The position numbers were made by a program, and so were the translations under genes. 64,000 nt of DNA from Welwitschia mirabilis (Eukaryota; Gnetophyta; Gnetopsida; Welwitschiales). Positions 23,003 to 35,232 of this stretch are shown here, piece after piece. The notes beneath the pieces were generated by a model. It was not told the DNA's origin, did not search any database, and worked only from the letters and a program-made list of their open reading frames with translations. Where the stretch lies: positions 107,310,467 through 107,374,466 of the forward strand of contig JBOZIK010000001.1 in assembly GCA_051453625.1 (NCBI GenBank). The letters are read 5' to 3'. Position 1 is the stretch's first letter. Each line of letters opens with the position of its first letter.

Positions 23003-23830
23003 TTCACTAGTATCTATGTTATTAGTTGGTTGGATTATACTTTTATCATCATTGTTTGTGACTACATCTTCCTTCTTTTATTGAGAATTACTTTCATTCT
23101 ATAAATGATTGGATTCATCAAAAAGATTTTCAAGAGATATAAGAGCATCATCTTCATCATTGATTGAAAGGTTTTCAGTTTTCTCATGATTGGATTCCTC
23201 ATCTTGATTATCTAATAGTAAATAAATGGTAGATATATAATCTAATATCTTAACATAATCATCTAATGAATGGTCATATTCATCCCAATTATTAAAATAT
23301 TAAGTTGTGGTATTATTGTATCCATTTTTCTTATCTCCTAATTAGTAGGATGTTAAAGTTTGATTTACAATTCCATCTTTGAGTTGAAAGAAAGAATCAT
23401 CATCATCTATGTTTTCTTTGTTTTTCTTAAGGTAAGATAAAGTAGGATAGTTGTGAGAATGTTGTGTTGTAAAATATATTTGAATATGTAGTAGTAATTA
23501 TTGCAAGTTTTTGACTAATTTTTCTAAGTTCTTAAAGGTGTTTTCTTGGTTCTTCATCATTTTACCAATTATTTCTCTTAATAAATATTTTTCTTCTTTG
23601 TAGTAGTTGATGGAAGATGGTTCTTCTTGGTAGTAATGTATGGAAGGTGATTGGGATTAATAAAAATAATTGTAAAAAGTTTGTCTAAATGAGGTAAAAT
23701 CCCTAAGATATGGAGAATCTTCATCATCATGTCTATATGAGGATTGAAAAAAAGAGGGGAAAGAATGATGATATCCCTCTTTTAGCAAAAAATTCTTGAA
23801 GTGTTTTCTAACTAATGTTGTCATCATTTT
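23003..23830 (-). pseudogene. Element D gag-like region
   Basis: Minus-strand translation shows, from right to left, a serine- and tyrosine-rich segment (HHSFPSFFQSSYRHDDEDSP near 23700-23790), a helical segment NQENTFKNLEKLVKNLQ near 23495-23560, and an acidic linker (NQDEESNHEKTENLSINDED near 23140-23220). The helical segment resembles the LRNLE(V/T)Q-type region of plant gypsy gag proteins, and an acidic linker follows it there too. Several stops are present. The position next to the primer site, as expected for gag in a minus-oriented element, supports the call, but no zinc knuckle is seen. Confidence 0.4.
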
Positions 23831-24672
23831 ACAAATTTATTCTCCTTTCAAAAAGAAGTTCTGCAATGGTCCTTCTATTACTATTTATTGAATAAAGTAA
23901 GAAGAATAAAACAAGAGAACTTTAATTCAATATGGTAAGAAAGATAAGTATGAAGATTAAGTTTCCTTCTCTTAGATGTTTCATTATTTGAAATTGCTAT
24001 TTCTTAACACTCAAAAGATGTGAAATTCTTATTACCAATTGACTACAAAGAGAAAAGAAAATGTAATTTTGAAATAGAAAAAAGAAATCCCAGAATTTGT
24101 GTACCTGTGTTATGAATACCTAGATTTTTGTTTTGAAGTAGAATGATTATTTTTTTGATACTTTTATTAGTCAAGTTCTCCACCAGCTAATATTTCATCT
24201 TTCCACCAAAATTCTTTATATTATTGCATGCACAAATAGTAAATAGAAATAGGAATTAAATGCAATGAACTATCATCCACCTGGTTGTGGGGACGATAGG
24301 GGGAACAAAGATCACAAAAAAACTAAACTCTAAAAACCTCAGAAAAGAAAGATTACTAAAACTAGGACTATCATCTAGACTGTCGTGTGAACAACAGATA
24401 GGATGACAGTACATTTATTACTAAATTATAAGAAGAAGAAACATTGCAAAAATAGAAAATAAATTTAAAATTTCAGAACTATCATGCCTTGTGTCATCAA
24501 GATGACAGAGAGAACAATAGGGTCCCTAAAAAAACTATGTAAAATAAAATTTGAAAGTAATAAATCTACCTTAAATTATACTAGAAATACAACATTAATT
24601 TAAATAAATAACTTGAGTAAAAAGATTTAAGATACTTATCTAGTTAATGATAATCCTCTTAGCTCCTTGTGA
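23831..24672. other. Element D leader, with dispersed palindromic motifs
   Basis: No coding sequence was recognised. Three copies of the 45-bp motif found in the D LTRs occur here, at about 24268-24311, 24366-24411 and 24479-24523. Confidence 0.5.
24268..24523. repeat. Cluster of three 45-bp palindromic motifs in element D
   Basis: The motif has the form (C)T(G/A)TCGTCC, about 8 bases, TTGTGTGGATGACAG, then GGGGACGATA, so each copy holds a TCRTCC arm and a GGAYGA arm. Related copies are at about 18920-18960, 19024-19070, 19126-19175, 20089-20135, 26279-26320, 26382-26428 and 26488-26537. CpG is kept in many copies although the rest of the window has lost it. Confidence 0.55.
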
Positions 24673-24696
24673 CCTTCCCTGGTAATAGTTCCAAAA
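24673..24696 (-). promoter_or_regulatory. Element D primer-binding site (minus strand)
   Basis: Directly outside the right LTR the minus strand reads ttttggaactattaccaggg. It aligns with the Athila/Tat-type primer site TTTTGGCGCCGTTGCCGGGG, with nearly all differences being transitions. This fixes the orientation of D and suggests kinship with elements A and B. Confidence 0.6.
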
Positions 24697-26767
24697 TGAT
24701 GTGATGTTAATTTATGCAATCTTGAAGTCCTTTAGGTAAACCTATAAATCATATGCAAAAAACACATGCTCGTATATATGGGAGTTAACTTGTTGTAACC
24801 TAGTGAAGGAACTAGGCTCAGAGTTAGAGAATTGATTTTCAAAGGTAGGTTTTGGTCTTTTATCTTTTATTGCCTAAAAGTAAATAATATAGTAAATGTA
24901 ATGCAAGATGAATGGAGATGAAATGCAAGTGAATAAAAATGGAAATGAATTGTATTCTCTTGGTTCCTAATGCTTCTGTTACAAGGACTAGCTCCTAGCC
25001 TTTCTATCACAAAAACTATCTTCTCTATAACTTATATCAATTAAGAAGAGCATTCAACTAATCCTTAACCGATATAAACTATGAGATCTACTAAGTAGAA
25101 TATGAAATATGAAATATGGAATTGAAATGCAAATCTAAATTAATCAAGGTCAACCTTAACAAAGTTATGCTCATGATCTAAGTAAATCATAGAACTATCA
25201 CCTACTATAAACAACTTAAACCACAAAGGACATTCACAGAATTGAATTAAAAATAGTAATTATATTAATTCAAAAGAAATTTACATCCATTTANNNNNNN
25301 NNNNNNNNNNNNNNNNNNNNNNNNNNNNNNNNNNNNNNNNNNNNNNNNNNNNNNNNNNNNNNNNNNNNNNNNNNNNNNNNNNNNNNNNNNNNNNNNNNNN
25401 NNNNNNNNNNNNNNNNNNNNNNNNNNNNNNNNNNNNNNNNNNNNNNNNNNNNNNNNNNNNNNNNNNNNNNNNNNNNNNNNNNNNNNNNNNNNNNNNNNNN
25501 NNNNNNNNNNNNNNNNNNNNNNNNNNNNNNNNNNNNNNNNNNNNNNNNNNNNNNNNNNNNNNNNNNNNNNNNNNNNNNNNNNNNNNNNNNNNNNNNNNNN
25601 NNNNNNNNNNNNNNNNNNNNNNNNNNNNNNNNNNNNNNNNNNNNNNNNNNNNNNNNNNNNNNNNNNNNNNNNNNNNNNNNNNNNNNNNNNNNNNNNNNNN
25701 NNNNNNNNNNNNNNNNNNNNNNNNNNNNNNNNNNNNNNNNNNNNNNNNNNNNNNNNNNNNNNNNNNNNNNNNNNNNNNNNNNNNNNNNNNNNNNNNNNNN
25801 NNNNNNNNNNNNNNNNNNNNNNNNNNNNNNNNNNNNNNNNNNNNNNNNNNNNNNNNNNNNNNNNNNNNNNNNNNNNNNNNNNNNNNNNNNNNNNNNNNNN
25901 NNNNNNNNNNNNNNNNNNNNNNNNNNNNAAAGGACATTCACAGAATTGAAATAAAAATAGTAATTATATTAATTCAAAAGAAATTTACATCCATTTACAA
26001 TAGAATAATAGCACCTCAATGGAAGAGACTCAACATAACACCAAGAAAACCCCTTTATCAAGTGAATGGATGAACCTCTTATTCTTCAAGCTTCTGTCAC
26101 AATTCAAGTATAAAAATGGACTGAAAGTGAAGGAGGATAGGGTATTTATAATTTTACAATAAAAGTTCTAGAACCATAATCCTAGGTATTGGTGAAGAAA
26201 ACCCTAACAACCCACATGGGTTATTTATCCCCATTTACAATAATACTTATTTCAAAACATGTAAAATTAGTTATTGTTCTGACTGTCCTGGGGATGACCA
26301 TGCGGACGACACCATGTGTCACCTACTTCCATGTGTTCCATGTGCTGTCGTCAGCCCTGCGGTTTATCTTTTCATGTTACTGATGTCGTCGTCCTGCCTG
26401 TTGTATGGATGACATAGGTAACGACACCTCTGTATACTTCATGTGCTACATGTATTGTCATGTGATACCATGTCATGTTGGATAGTAGTGTTGTCGTCCC
26501 CTTGGTCATGTGGATGACAGAGGGGATGATACATCTCCTAAGCTCCTCAAGTAGAGTAAATCAATCTTCTTCACCATTAGTCTTCCTTTAATACGATGAG
26601 TGTTTAAACATGCCTAAAATACCTCTAAATATTCCAAGAATTATATGTCTCCATGATCATCTTGTTGTCTTCTTCATAATTAGTAGAATTGCGTCTAAAC
26701 CTATATAAATGTCCTACAAAAGTACTACAAATACACCATTAAATTATTACAAATTGGCATCGCAATA
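24697..26767 (-). repeat. Element D right LTR, contains an artefactual gap
   Basis: It begins TGATGTGATGTTAATTT and ends GCATCGCAATA. The 69 bases before the gap (25225-25293) are repeated after it (25929-25997), and the other LTR has no extra sequence there, so the 635-N gap probably stands for nothing. Collapsing it gives about 1367 bp. Near 26181-26194 it preserves the unoccupied target of CACTA-1. Confidence 0.85.
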
Positions 26768-26772
26768 GATAT

Positions 26773-27659
26773 AAAGGCCATGTGTTAAACTCATTATGAT
26801 AATTTTTACCTAAAACAAGAAGATAAAGAATCTATCTAAAGCTACATGATAAACTTTATAACTAACACCTACCACTAGAAGCCAAAGGCTTCCAATTACC
26901 TCTACTTCGTACTCACCTATAAAGGGATCTTATGCTTTATTACTTAAAAAACTTTGGTTGGCTAATGTAGTGAAAATTCTTATAGGATCATAGTCAACAT
27001 AGCTTTCTAAGCACCTCCTTTAGAAGTGGACTTATTCTGAGGCTAGTTCGAGGAGTTTGTATTAGTCTCATCTTCTTCCTTTAATATAATGTATTTTCTT
27101 GATTTAATGATAGAGCAGTTATTTATTTTTTATTTTGAATCATAAGTAGCCTTGTAATTGTAATACTTAAGTGATACTACACTATTAAGTTTTATTAATA
27201 GTAAAGCTAATTCTTTAAATTAGCTTATTAGTTGTAGTTATTTTTATTTAATGGATTTTAAGTACATGATTCTTACTTTTCATGATTATGAAAGGTTTAT
27301 AAAGGATGAAAGTAACTATTAAATTTGCCAACACTCATGTGATAAATGATACTATGTCATCATAACTCAAGCTATCATGCCTTGATAATTTAAGCTTTGT
27401 TTTAGAAAATTATAGGATGCTATTAGAGTGACAGAGTGATGTTGGACAAGTTGAGCTAAACCTTTGGAGCTCATTTATTTCCTTACCTCATTGATTGATT
27501 TCATTATGAATATCAACTCTTTGATTTTATTTGTTTTGATTTCATTATAAGTTTGATAATTTTTTATTACTTCTATTAAGATTTACCTCAATTATCTCTA
27601 ATAAAGAAGAATATTATTTACTAGCCTAGTTTATTTTAAGTCAACTATGCTAACTAACA
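26773..27659 (+). repeat. Element B 5' LTR, right part
   Basis: It matches 56147-57037 closely in length and order: ACCTAAAACAAGAAGAT, CACCTCCT(T/C)TAGAAGTGGAC, TGTAATG-type blocks and GGAGCTCATT. The TATA box is TATAAAGG at 26918-26925. It ends ctaactaaca directly before the primer-binding site. Confidence 0.85.
26918..26925 (+). promoter_or_regulatory. TATA box in element B 5' LTR
   Basis: The sequence is TATAAAGG. The 3' LTR has TATAAAAG at the equivalent place (56294-56301). In this copy the promoter is separated from its upstream half by 19 kb of inserted DNA. Confidence 0.55.
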
Positions 27660-27667
27660 AATTGATT

Positions 27668-27686
27668 TTAGTGCCATTGCTAGGGA
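27668..27686 (+). promoter_or_regulatory. Element B primer-binding site
   Basis: Nine bases after the LTR end lies tttagtgccattgctaggga. It corresponds to the Athila-type site TTTGGCGCCGTTGCCGGGGA with only transitions. It is the best preserved of the three such sites in the window. Confidence 0.75.
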
Positions 27687-28470
27687 TAATAACATAGCAG
27701 ATTATCAGGATAAGCATAAATTTTATTTATTTTAATTTTATTTTTTAGTTTAGTTTTTAATTTTTTAGCATTTTTAGTCATTGATGTTGATCCTTTCTAG
27801 TGATACCTAAATTAGTTCTTTATCTTGTAAGTGTTTCTTTCATTTTCTATTCTTTGTAATGGTGGGTACTTATTTGTTTCTAATGGTTCTCAAACTAGTC
27901 CCTTTTAGAGTTTTTTTTTTCTTTTTTCCTCTAATTTAAAAAGCATTTTCATATCAGATATTTTGTATTATAGGTTTAACGAGTTCTTTATAGGTCATAA
28001 AAGTGAAGTACTAATATCAAACTAATCCTTTTTCTTTTCTTTTATTTTTACTTCTATAGAATTTTATTTTAGTAGTTAGTTGTCTTTCTAATGCATTTAT
28101 ATATTTTATATTAAAAATTTTTAAAAAGAGAAAAAGGTATTTAGGGTTTATTTTCATTAAGTTTCATTCTTGAGTTTTTTATTATTTTGAATTTAAATGA
28201 GGTTTTTTTGAAATCCTACCACTTAAAATGTCTTGTATATATCTTGTGAGCCTTTGAACCTTTTTCCAAAATGTAACTCTTAAAACAATTAGCAATATTG
28301 CCTTTCTTAACTAGTCTCACTGGCCCTTATATAAATAACTTTTATAACTTAAGCTAAGATCTTTGTAAACCATTATAAACCTATCTACTTTTAGGATTCC
28401 CTTTAAAACTTATTTAAGACTTGTATGCATTAGATCTGTGATGAATTATTTTACATAATTAGAGTACCTT
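27687..28470 (+). other. Element B untranslated leader
   Basis: T-rich sequence that parallels 5663-6244 of element A, including a tagtggttggtgctagtt-like block in A and tttgtttctaatggttctc in B. No coding sequence was recognised. Confidence 0.6.
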
Positions 28471-29622
28471 CTAATGAAAATATGGACCCTAACACTAGTA
28501 GAAATGAAGAACACAGACCACCATTTAGAAACTAGTCTTATGAAGAAACTTATGGAGAATAATATTTCTAATAACTAAATCTAAATTTCCAAATATTTCT
28601 TTCAGCATCTTTTCAATAATAACACATCCTTATTAAATAAAGAATTACTAGAAAAGCTACACGCCTATTACCTTAATCAATAAATAGCCTAGAAACCTAG
28701 CATGTCATATATCCAATTCAACTTTCCCAATAATGCCCTAGGAAAACCCTTCAAAATTATTTATAAACCTAATGCTTAGAATCCCTATTGTATATAGTCC
28801 AACCACCAATATCGTGTATACTAGATTTTAAGCCTTTCATCATTTAGTTATTACCCCATTTCCTTGATTGAGAATTGGAAGATTTCTACCTTTATTTGAA
28901 AGAATTCAAGTGCATGCTATCCATCTTATCATAGTTTTCCAACACTACAAATGCCCTTCGACCTATCCTTTTCTTGTTCTTCCTTAAAGAAAAAGCTAAA
29001 CCCTAGCTCTACATTCTTAAACCTCTATTAATTGGGACTTGAGTTAATCTTAATAAAGCTTTTATCTTAAGGTTTTTCTTAAATTATAAAACCAATGCTT
29101 TAAGATAAGAGATCATGAACTATCAATAGAAATACCACAAGACATTCTCACAAATCTTAAAGAGGTATAAGAAACTACTTCAAAAATTTTTGCAACATAG
29201 ATTTATGCCAAGTAGAGTAATTAGCCTTTTTTCATAATGCATTTTCATCAATTAACAGGAAATTAGTTGAAATAATGAATAGGAATAGTTTCTTAAATTT
29301 TCCCTTAGATGATGTTTGGGACTACCTTAAATTAGTAGCCAAAAGTTTTAGAATCTAATAGAAACTACTTGAACCATTTGGATCCTAGCATTTTGTTTGT
29401 CAACTATTATTTTTAGAGTACCTAATAATTTTGAGGTTAATAGCAAAATAGATGAGCTGTCAAGTAGAGTAAAATACCTTTCCAACTCACTTAAACCTTC
29501 AACCTCTAAACTTGAGTGCTTAATCTACTATATATACTATCATGAAATAGCTAAGTTTCCTTCCATACTACTATTTTAAAATATAGTAAATTATAAGTTA
29601 ATACCATAGGATACCATCTGTA
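28471..29622 (+). pseudogene. gag: Element B gag, 5' part
   Basis: An Athila-type gag read across frames. It starts near MDPNTSRNEEHRPP. The capsid-like part includes ELEDFYLYLKEFKCMLSIL, LKEKAKPQLYIL and AFILRFFLNYKTNALRQEI, matching the segment of plant gypsy gag before the conserved FYEGL region. A short open piece at 29397-29579 reads NSKIDELSSRVKYLSNSLKP followed by a broken zinc-knuckle region (one Cys and one His remain). Gag forms the particle and binds RNA. Many stops are present. It is cut at 29622 by element C and resumes at 39650. Confidence 0.75.
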
Positions 29623-30699
29623 TGTTAGGACTAGCTATCCTAGAGGGGAGGGATGAATAGCATAGGTGAGATAAATATTTTGTAATTTAATGACTTAACA
29701 ATTTCTATGCATAATTTACTCTATCTATATATTATCCACATTCTAATTCCAATTCAATAGTTATGGCAATTTAAGTAATTACGTAAGGATATAATAACTT
29801 AAGCTTATAAACTTTACTTAAATAGATAAAACAATTAAGCATAAGAAAATAGAAAATAAGCTTATTTTCCTTATTACCAATGCATCATCCAAATGCACAT
29901 CAATGGGAATTTATTCTTGTCCTTCATCAATATTTTCAAATAATCCTCATCCTTAAGTCTAAGTCAACTCTTTCACTTAATGTTACAATTGAGTGTAAAT
30001 AGATATGAGAAAGATTGAAGTATAATTAAGAGAGAATGGTGATAATTCAACTACAATATTGATGTGATAAAAGTTCATACAAGAATGTTTATAGCTATTA
30101 TAGGGTACATATCTCAAAGATATAACTATTGGCATACTTGAAAATGACTAGTTTACTTCCTTATATGAAGTTTCAATGGTTGTTAATAGTCTATAATGGC
30201 TATTTTCCCCTTATTTATTATCCTAATAATTGACCCCTTTAAAGTGGTAATTGATCCCTCATCTTACATTGGTCTGCTAAGATAGGATTAGAGTTTGGAA
30301 TTTGACTATAGATCTAAAGCTAATTGACCATAAGCATAATGTTTGCATTCCATGTATTGGTGATTAACCCTTTCAGATAAATGGTTAACCTAGTTGGTTG
30401 ACCTCTTTTACACAAGTAGTTAACCCCTTATTGTCTTGGTTAATTTTGTGCAGTCATTATATAGTCAACCCCTTGAAGAATTTCGGTCAACCACCTAAAC
30501 ATTTTTTGCTAGTTTAATTATTTTTTAAGTCATGATGTGCCTATTGTTTAGTTTGAGTTCATTGTGACTTTCTTGTAATCATACTTATGCTCTAGATTCA
30601 CTTTAATGCCATTCAGTATTGGCCTATAAATACTTTTATTTTATTAGTTTACAACATAGTATTTGATGTGTTATTAATAAGCAACTTATAAGTGCAATA
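29623..30699 (-). repeat. Element C 3' LTR (left copy)
   Basis: It begins TGTTAGGACTAGCTATCC, where the right copy has TGTTAGAATCAGTTATCC. Further shared blocks are GCATAATTTACTCTATCTAT and the repeated GTCAACC-rich stretch. It ends aagtgcaata, corresponding to aaatgtaaca in the other copy. Confidence 0.85.
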
Positions 30700-30713
30700 A
30701 TACCCCCCTTTAT
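30700..30713 (-). promoter_or_regulatory. Element C polypurine tract
   Basis: The minus strand reads ataaaggggggtat directly before the 3' LTR. The uninterrupted run of six G after AAA is a typical polypurine tract. Confidence 0.75.
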
Positions 30714-31300
30714 CATTAATGACAACCAAATCAACAAGGTTATTTATTTTCTTTTAAGGTGGTACTCCTCTTATGTGAGTGATTCCCTAGATATATGCAT
30801 AATTCTAATGAAATTAGTTTTTACAAATCCTAAAAATGGAAATACAAAGAACACAAAAAAATTCTTACCTTAATGGTGTACTAATATTATCAAATAATTA
30901 TGTACTATAATAAAATCTATGAAACGAATAGGTAATAGATATGTCATTATAATTAAAACATTTTTGTAATGTATGAAATTGTTTTTAGACCATAATAATA
31001 ATAATTAATAACTAAATATAATTATATATTTTTGTATCCATTTATCATCAATGATAAGGGAGCTACAAATTACAAACATAAGAAGCCAAAAAAGATGTAA
31101 ATAAATAATATAGATCAGAAGCATAAACTCTAATCACAATCAGCCATGGATGAAGTGTAGTGGTAAGAATCATGACTAATAACATCTTAAGATGATTCTA
31201 CAAAAGATGAACATGCAAACATAATAGCTAAAGATAGAGCAGATAGTGTAGAAATTGAACCTTATGAAATGAAGAGATCATTGGATTTGAATCTACAACA
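30714..31300. other. Element C region next to the 3' LTR
   Basis: AT-rich sequence with no recognised coding on either strand. Confidence 0.5.
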
Positions 31301-32640
31301 CATCTACTAAAATTAAGCTCTAAAACCTTGGTGGTGGTGTAGGTGCCTTTTAGGTTGCCTCTTCCTTCTTCTTATTTGACTGCTATTCCTTCTTAAATTC
31401 CTTTTTGTTGATTTCTCTTTTATTTCTTCTTCCTCCTTTAGTGCCTCTTCTTCTTCTTCCTTCTATGTTGGTTTCTCCTCCACTTCCTCTTCCTCTTCCT
31501 CCTCATTTGGGAAGTCTAGTGGAGGAGTAGAAGAGGATGTGGAATAGTAAGATGTTAATGGTAAAAAAATATGATAGGATTTTAGAATTTATTTAGCCAT
31601 TTTCATCTCCTCCAGAAGATATACTATCCACTTTTGAGATTCTTCTTGCTCATACATCATAGTATGGAGTGATGGAAAAGTTTCATCAGTAGATTTATAA
31701 AACCTTTAAAATGTATAGCATAAGTGTAAAAGGATAAAGAAGGTACATGAGAAGACTTTGTGTCTTTGACATGTGAGGACCTCTAAATAGAACCTAAAAA
31801 AGATGTGTGCATACCAACATGGAGTAATTGAAAGGATGGTATGGTTTAAAGATGATGAGATTGTACTATAGTAGAGTTATATAAAAGTGATGGCACAACC
31901 CAATAATCAAACCTTCATAGCATAGTATCATATTCTAAGACTGAATAGTTGCATAAGAAATTCAAAAACAATAAGTAGCATATCAATATTCTAATGAGGG
32001 TACCACTAATGAAGAAATGTAAGCTTGTAGAGGATAACTTCTCCTTATATCAATTAAGAGGTAAAAGGATATATTCAAAGATTAAGTATATAACATGATA
32101 TAATGCTATTAGATGTTTAGATTTTAAGGTAATCAAGGACTCCTAATTAAAGTTAGCACCACAAAGGTCCAATGCATGCTAAAAATGCTAAGGATAATCG
32201 AATCTATGAATGAAAGATTACAGACATCACCTAAAGGGATACAAAGAACTAATGCAATTGTGTATTGTGTTACTTTAAAATCAAACCTTAAGATCATTGT
32301 TTTTATAATTAATTCTTAGATGTATATGATCTCAGCATTAGCATAGAATAAGCCAATGAGCTCTGCAATGGCCTCTGGATAAGGTGTCAAAAAGGGTTCT
32401 GACCCTTGGTATTGAAAAATATTTTCAACTAGAAGCTGAAATTATTTGAATGTAAATATTTAAATTTCTCTTTTCTTAAGCATAATCTTGGATTTAAAAT
32501 TAGCATTAAATTGCCTCCGTTCTTGTCTATTCATATGTATGAAGAGATATACCTATCTAAATGTAGAGGCTTCAGCCTCCTTTCCTTTTGTAGAGCATGA
32601 GATTCTAGGATCATCTGTACTCAAAGAACACTATTAGAAG
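31300..32640 (-). pseudogene. Element C extra coding-like region downstream of pol
   Basis: Sireviruses often carry an additional, envelope-like or plant-transposon-like open frame between RNase H and the 3' LTR. On the minus strand, around 32270-32420, the translation reads PEAIAELIGLFYANAEI and later VTQYTIALVLCIPLGD. This resembles the (F/L)YAN segment of the putative plant transposon domain found in such frames. Further along (31340-31510) comes a strongly acidic and then basic tail: EEEEEVEEKPT, then EEEEEALKEEEEIKEK and NLRRNSSQIRRRKRQPKR. Stops separate the pieces. The role of this protein is unknown and the family assignment is tentative. Confidence 0.4.
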
Positions 32641-33640
32641 CACTATTAAGAATATAAAATCATGAATATTATTGAGATAATGCAAGAAGAGTGTATAGTA
32701 CACATGTTAGATGACGATCATAAGACATAAAACAGGTTAATTTGAAATCTCTGTAAAAAGTGAATTTGATTAAAATATAATGAGAAAAATACATTATCTA
32801 AATTTAATTAAGCATGAAATAAAAGAAAAATGATAATTATGAGATCAGAATAGTGGAATAACCTAGATAACAATATTTAATTTAGCATTCAAAAGCTATA
32901 AAATTTTATTTTAAGCTCAAAGATTAGATTATTAGATGAAGAAAATTTTAGAAAATTATTTAAAATTAATGGAAATAAGTATGATTTTGGAAAAAATAGT
33001 AGAATATAACCTAGAAATAGCACAAAAGTAAAAAATAATAATAATTAATGTAGTAAAAACTAACATAAAAAGAAAACAATAAAAGAAAATTAAGAAAAAT
33101 AAAAATTTGATCAAACTTATAAAATTTTGTAATATGCTAAAGAAAAGTAATACAAAGATGTTAGAAGATGATTAAATTCCTTTAAATTGCTGATTAGTTG
33201 TTCAAATTCCTTGTTTGAGGAGAAAAAGTGCTAGAAAGTAAAGAAGGAGTTGCAAAATAAAGGATACCAAATAAAAGCCACACCTTAAAATTATATAATT
33301 ACACATGTTAACAGGATATGGTCAATCCCTAGGGTTAGGTAGTCAATTATTTCATAGGAGTTAACACTAATTCAATAAAGGACAATCAAACTTCTACCAA
33401 CAAAGTCAATTATCTGAAGACTAAAACTGATAATAAGCAATGCAGTTGATCTTGTAGGTTACCTGCTCTAGTTGACTGCTTTAATAGTAGATTGACCCAT
33501 CAAAGAAAAGATAAAACTAACTAAAAATTTAAAAATAATTTAGAATTACAAACTAGAAAGAGGATGATAGAAAGGCTAAAAATTGGAAACAATAAAGAAT
33601 AGGATGGAACTAAGATTTACAGGATTAGATGAAAAAGAAT
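32641..33640. other. Element C spacer between the extra region and RNase H
   Basis: A-rich sequence with no recognised coding. It holds several GTCAA(T/C)-rich stretches (33300-33480) that resemble those in the element C LTRs. Confidence 0.4.
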
Positions 33641-33649
33641 TCAAGGACA

Positions 33650-35222
33650 AAGATCTAGGTTTAAGGATTTATAAAGAGAGGAGAAGTGATCTTAAGGAAG
33701 ATCTTTTATTAGATATCAGATAATTGATGATTAGTGGAGACATGTTCCATCCTAATATGCTTGAAATCTATACAATCTTTAGTAAAGTAATGATAAATTT
33801 CATTATGTTTGGTTCTAAAGTAAAGGACAAGATTCTTTAATATGTTTATTATTCTAAAGTTTTCATAGAAAATTGGTTTGTTAAATTTATAAATATTAAG
33901 TTTTAATAAGACTTGGTAAATTCATAAAACTTGAGAAACATAACTACTAGCTACTACATATTTACTTTTAGTAGTTAAGACCACAAAATTTTATTCTTTG
34001 AATCCCAACTCACTAGACAAGATTCTAGGAAATAATAATAATCACTAGTACTTTTTCTATCATTCCTAGCAGCAACCCAATTAGCATCACAAAAAGAAAA
34101 TAACTCCCATGGAGTTTCTTTAGAAAACTAAATGCTATAATTTAAGTTTTCTTTTACATACTTAAGAATACATTTAACTTCCTTAACATGAGATTCTTTA
34201 GGTTTGCATTAATACTTCACATATAGTCCTATTGAAAATTTGATGTCTAACTTTCTTGCAATTAAGTAGAGAACACTTCCAATCATGCTCCTAAAAAATT
34301 TAGTATTAATATCATTTCCAATTTCATCTACATTAATTTTGTCATTTTTTCTATTGGAGTCAATGGTAGTTTGTAGTTTTCTAGATCAAACTTCTTCCAA
34401 AGTTCACTTGCAAAATTTTGTTAGGATAAGAATGCACCATCTTTTCTTTGCTTCACCTATAATCTAAGAAATGTTTAGAAATCACCTATATGCCTTATTT
34501 TAAAATTATTAGTCATAAGCTTGACAAACTCATAATACATTGAGTCCATGCTTGCTCCAAATATAATATCATTGACATAAACTTGCACAAGTCAGATACC
34601 TAAATTGACTTTTTTGACAAATAAAGTTTTATCTATCCTACATCTAATGAAATTACGATTTAATGAAAAAGAAGTAAGTTTTTCATGCCATGCTCTTGAT
34701 GCTTGTTTAATTTTATAAAGTTCCTTTTTCAACCTATAAACATTGTGAGGATATCCTGGTTCTTCAAGACTAGGGGGTTATTTTAAATATATAAGTTTAT
34801 TTAAGGTGTGATTTAAGAAATCACTTCTTACATTTATTTGATAAATATTAAAATTATAGAAACAAGATAAAGTAAGAAAAATATGAATGGATTCTAATCT
34901 AGCAACTAGCGTAAAGGTTTCATCAAAATCAGTACCTTCTGTTTAAGTGAAACTTTATGCCATCAACCTTGCTTTGTTTCTTACTACTTCAGGTTTTCTT
35001 TCAATTTGTTTTCTAAGGATTCATTTGGTAGTAATTAGATTATGATTACTAGCTTAGCAAAAACTCCTAAACTTCACTTTTTTTTTTGAATTAGTTAAAT
35101 TATTATTGCATGGCATTAAACCAACATTCATCTTATTTAGCATTTTTGAAAGACTTAAGTTCTAAGGTAAAAATAAATCAAACATCTACATGAATTAAAC
35201 TTCTTGCCTTTACCTTATAAAA
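33650..35222 (-). pseudogene. pol: Element C reverse transcriptase and RNase H
   Basis: The minus strand shows the copia RT entry TEGTDFDETFTLVARLESI near 34880-34940, the catalytic block QVYVNDIIFGASMDSM near 34540-34590 (copia RT expects YVDDI, so the first Asp is Asn here), and RNase H pieces such as SYFLFVMLIGL and a serine- and lysine-rich stretch near 33950-34100. The enzyme copies RNA into DNA. Stops and frameshifts occur every 20-60 codons. The Asp-to-Asn change alone would remove activity (family knowledge). Confidence 0.8.
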
Positions 35223-35232
35223 NNNNNNNNNN

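Larger units (their letters stand above)
7706..26767 (-). mobile_element. Element D: minus-strand LTR retrotransposon without recognisable pol
   Basis: The left LTR is 7706-8461 plus 18829-19408 and the right LTR is 24697-26767. The target duplication is GATAC (7701-7705) and GATAT (26768-26772). LTR ends are TGATGTGATG or TGTTGCAG at the start and GCATCACAACA or GCATCGCAATA at the end, giving a terminal inverted repeat near TGTTGTGATG. Minus orientation follows from a primer-site match left of the right LTR (24673-24696) and a purine tract, seen on the minus strand, right of the left LTR. The internal part (19409-24672, with three gaps) gives only gag-like pieces, so it may be a large non-autonomous derivative or a decayed Tat/Athila relative. 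Confidence 0.8.

Noticed and set aside
25281-25941. Overlapping minus-strand open frames of over 200 codons
   Set aside because: They consist of the N gap in the element D LTR plus a few flanking codons.
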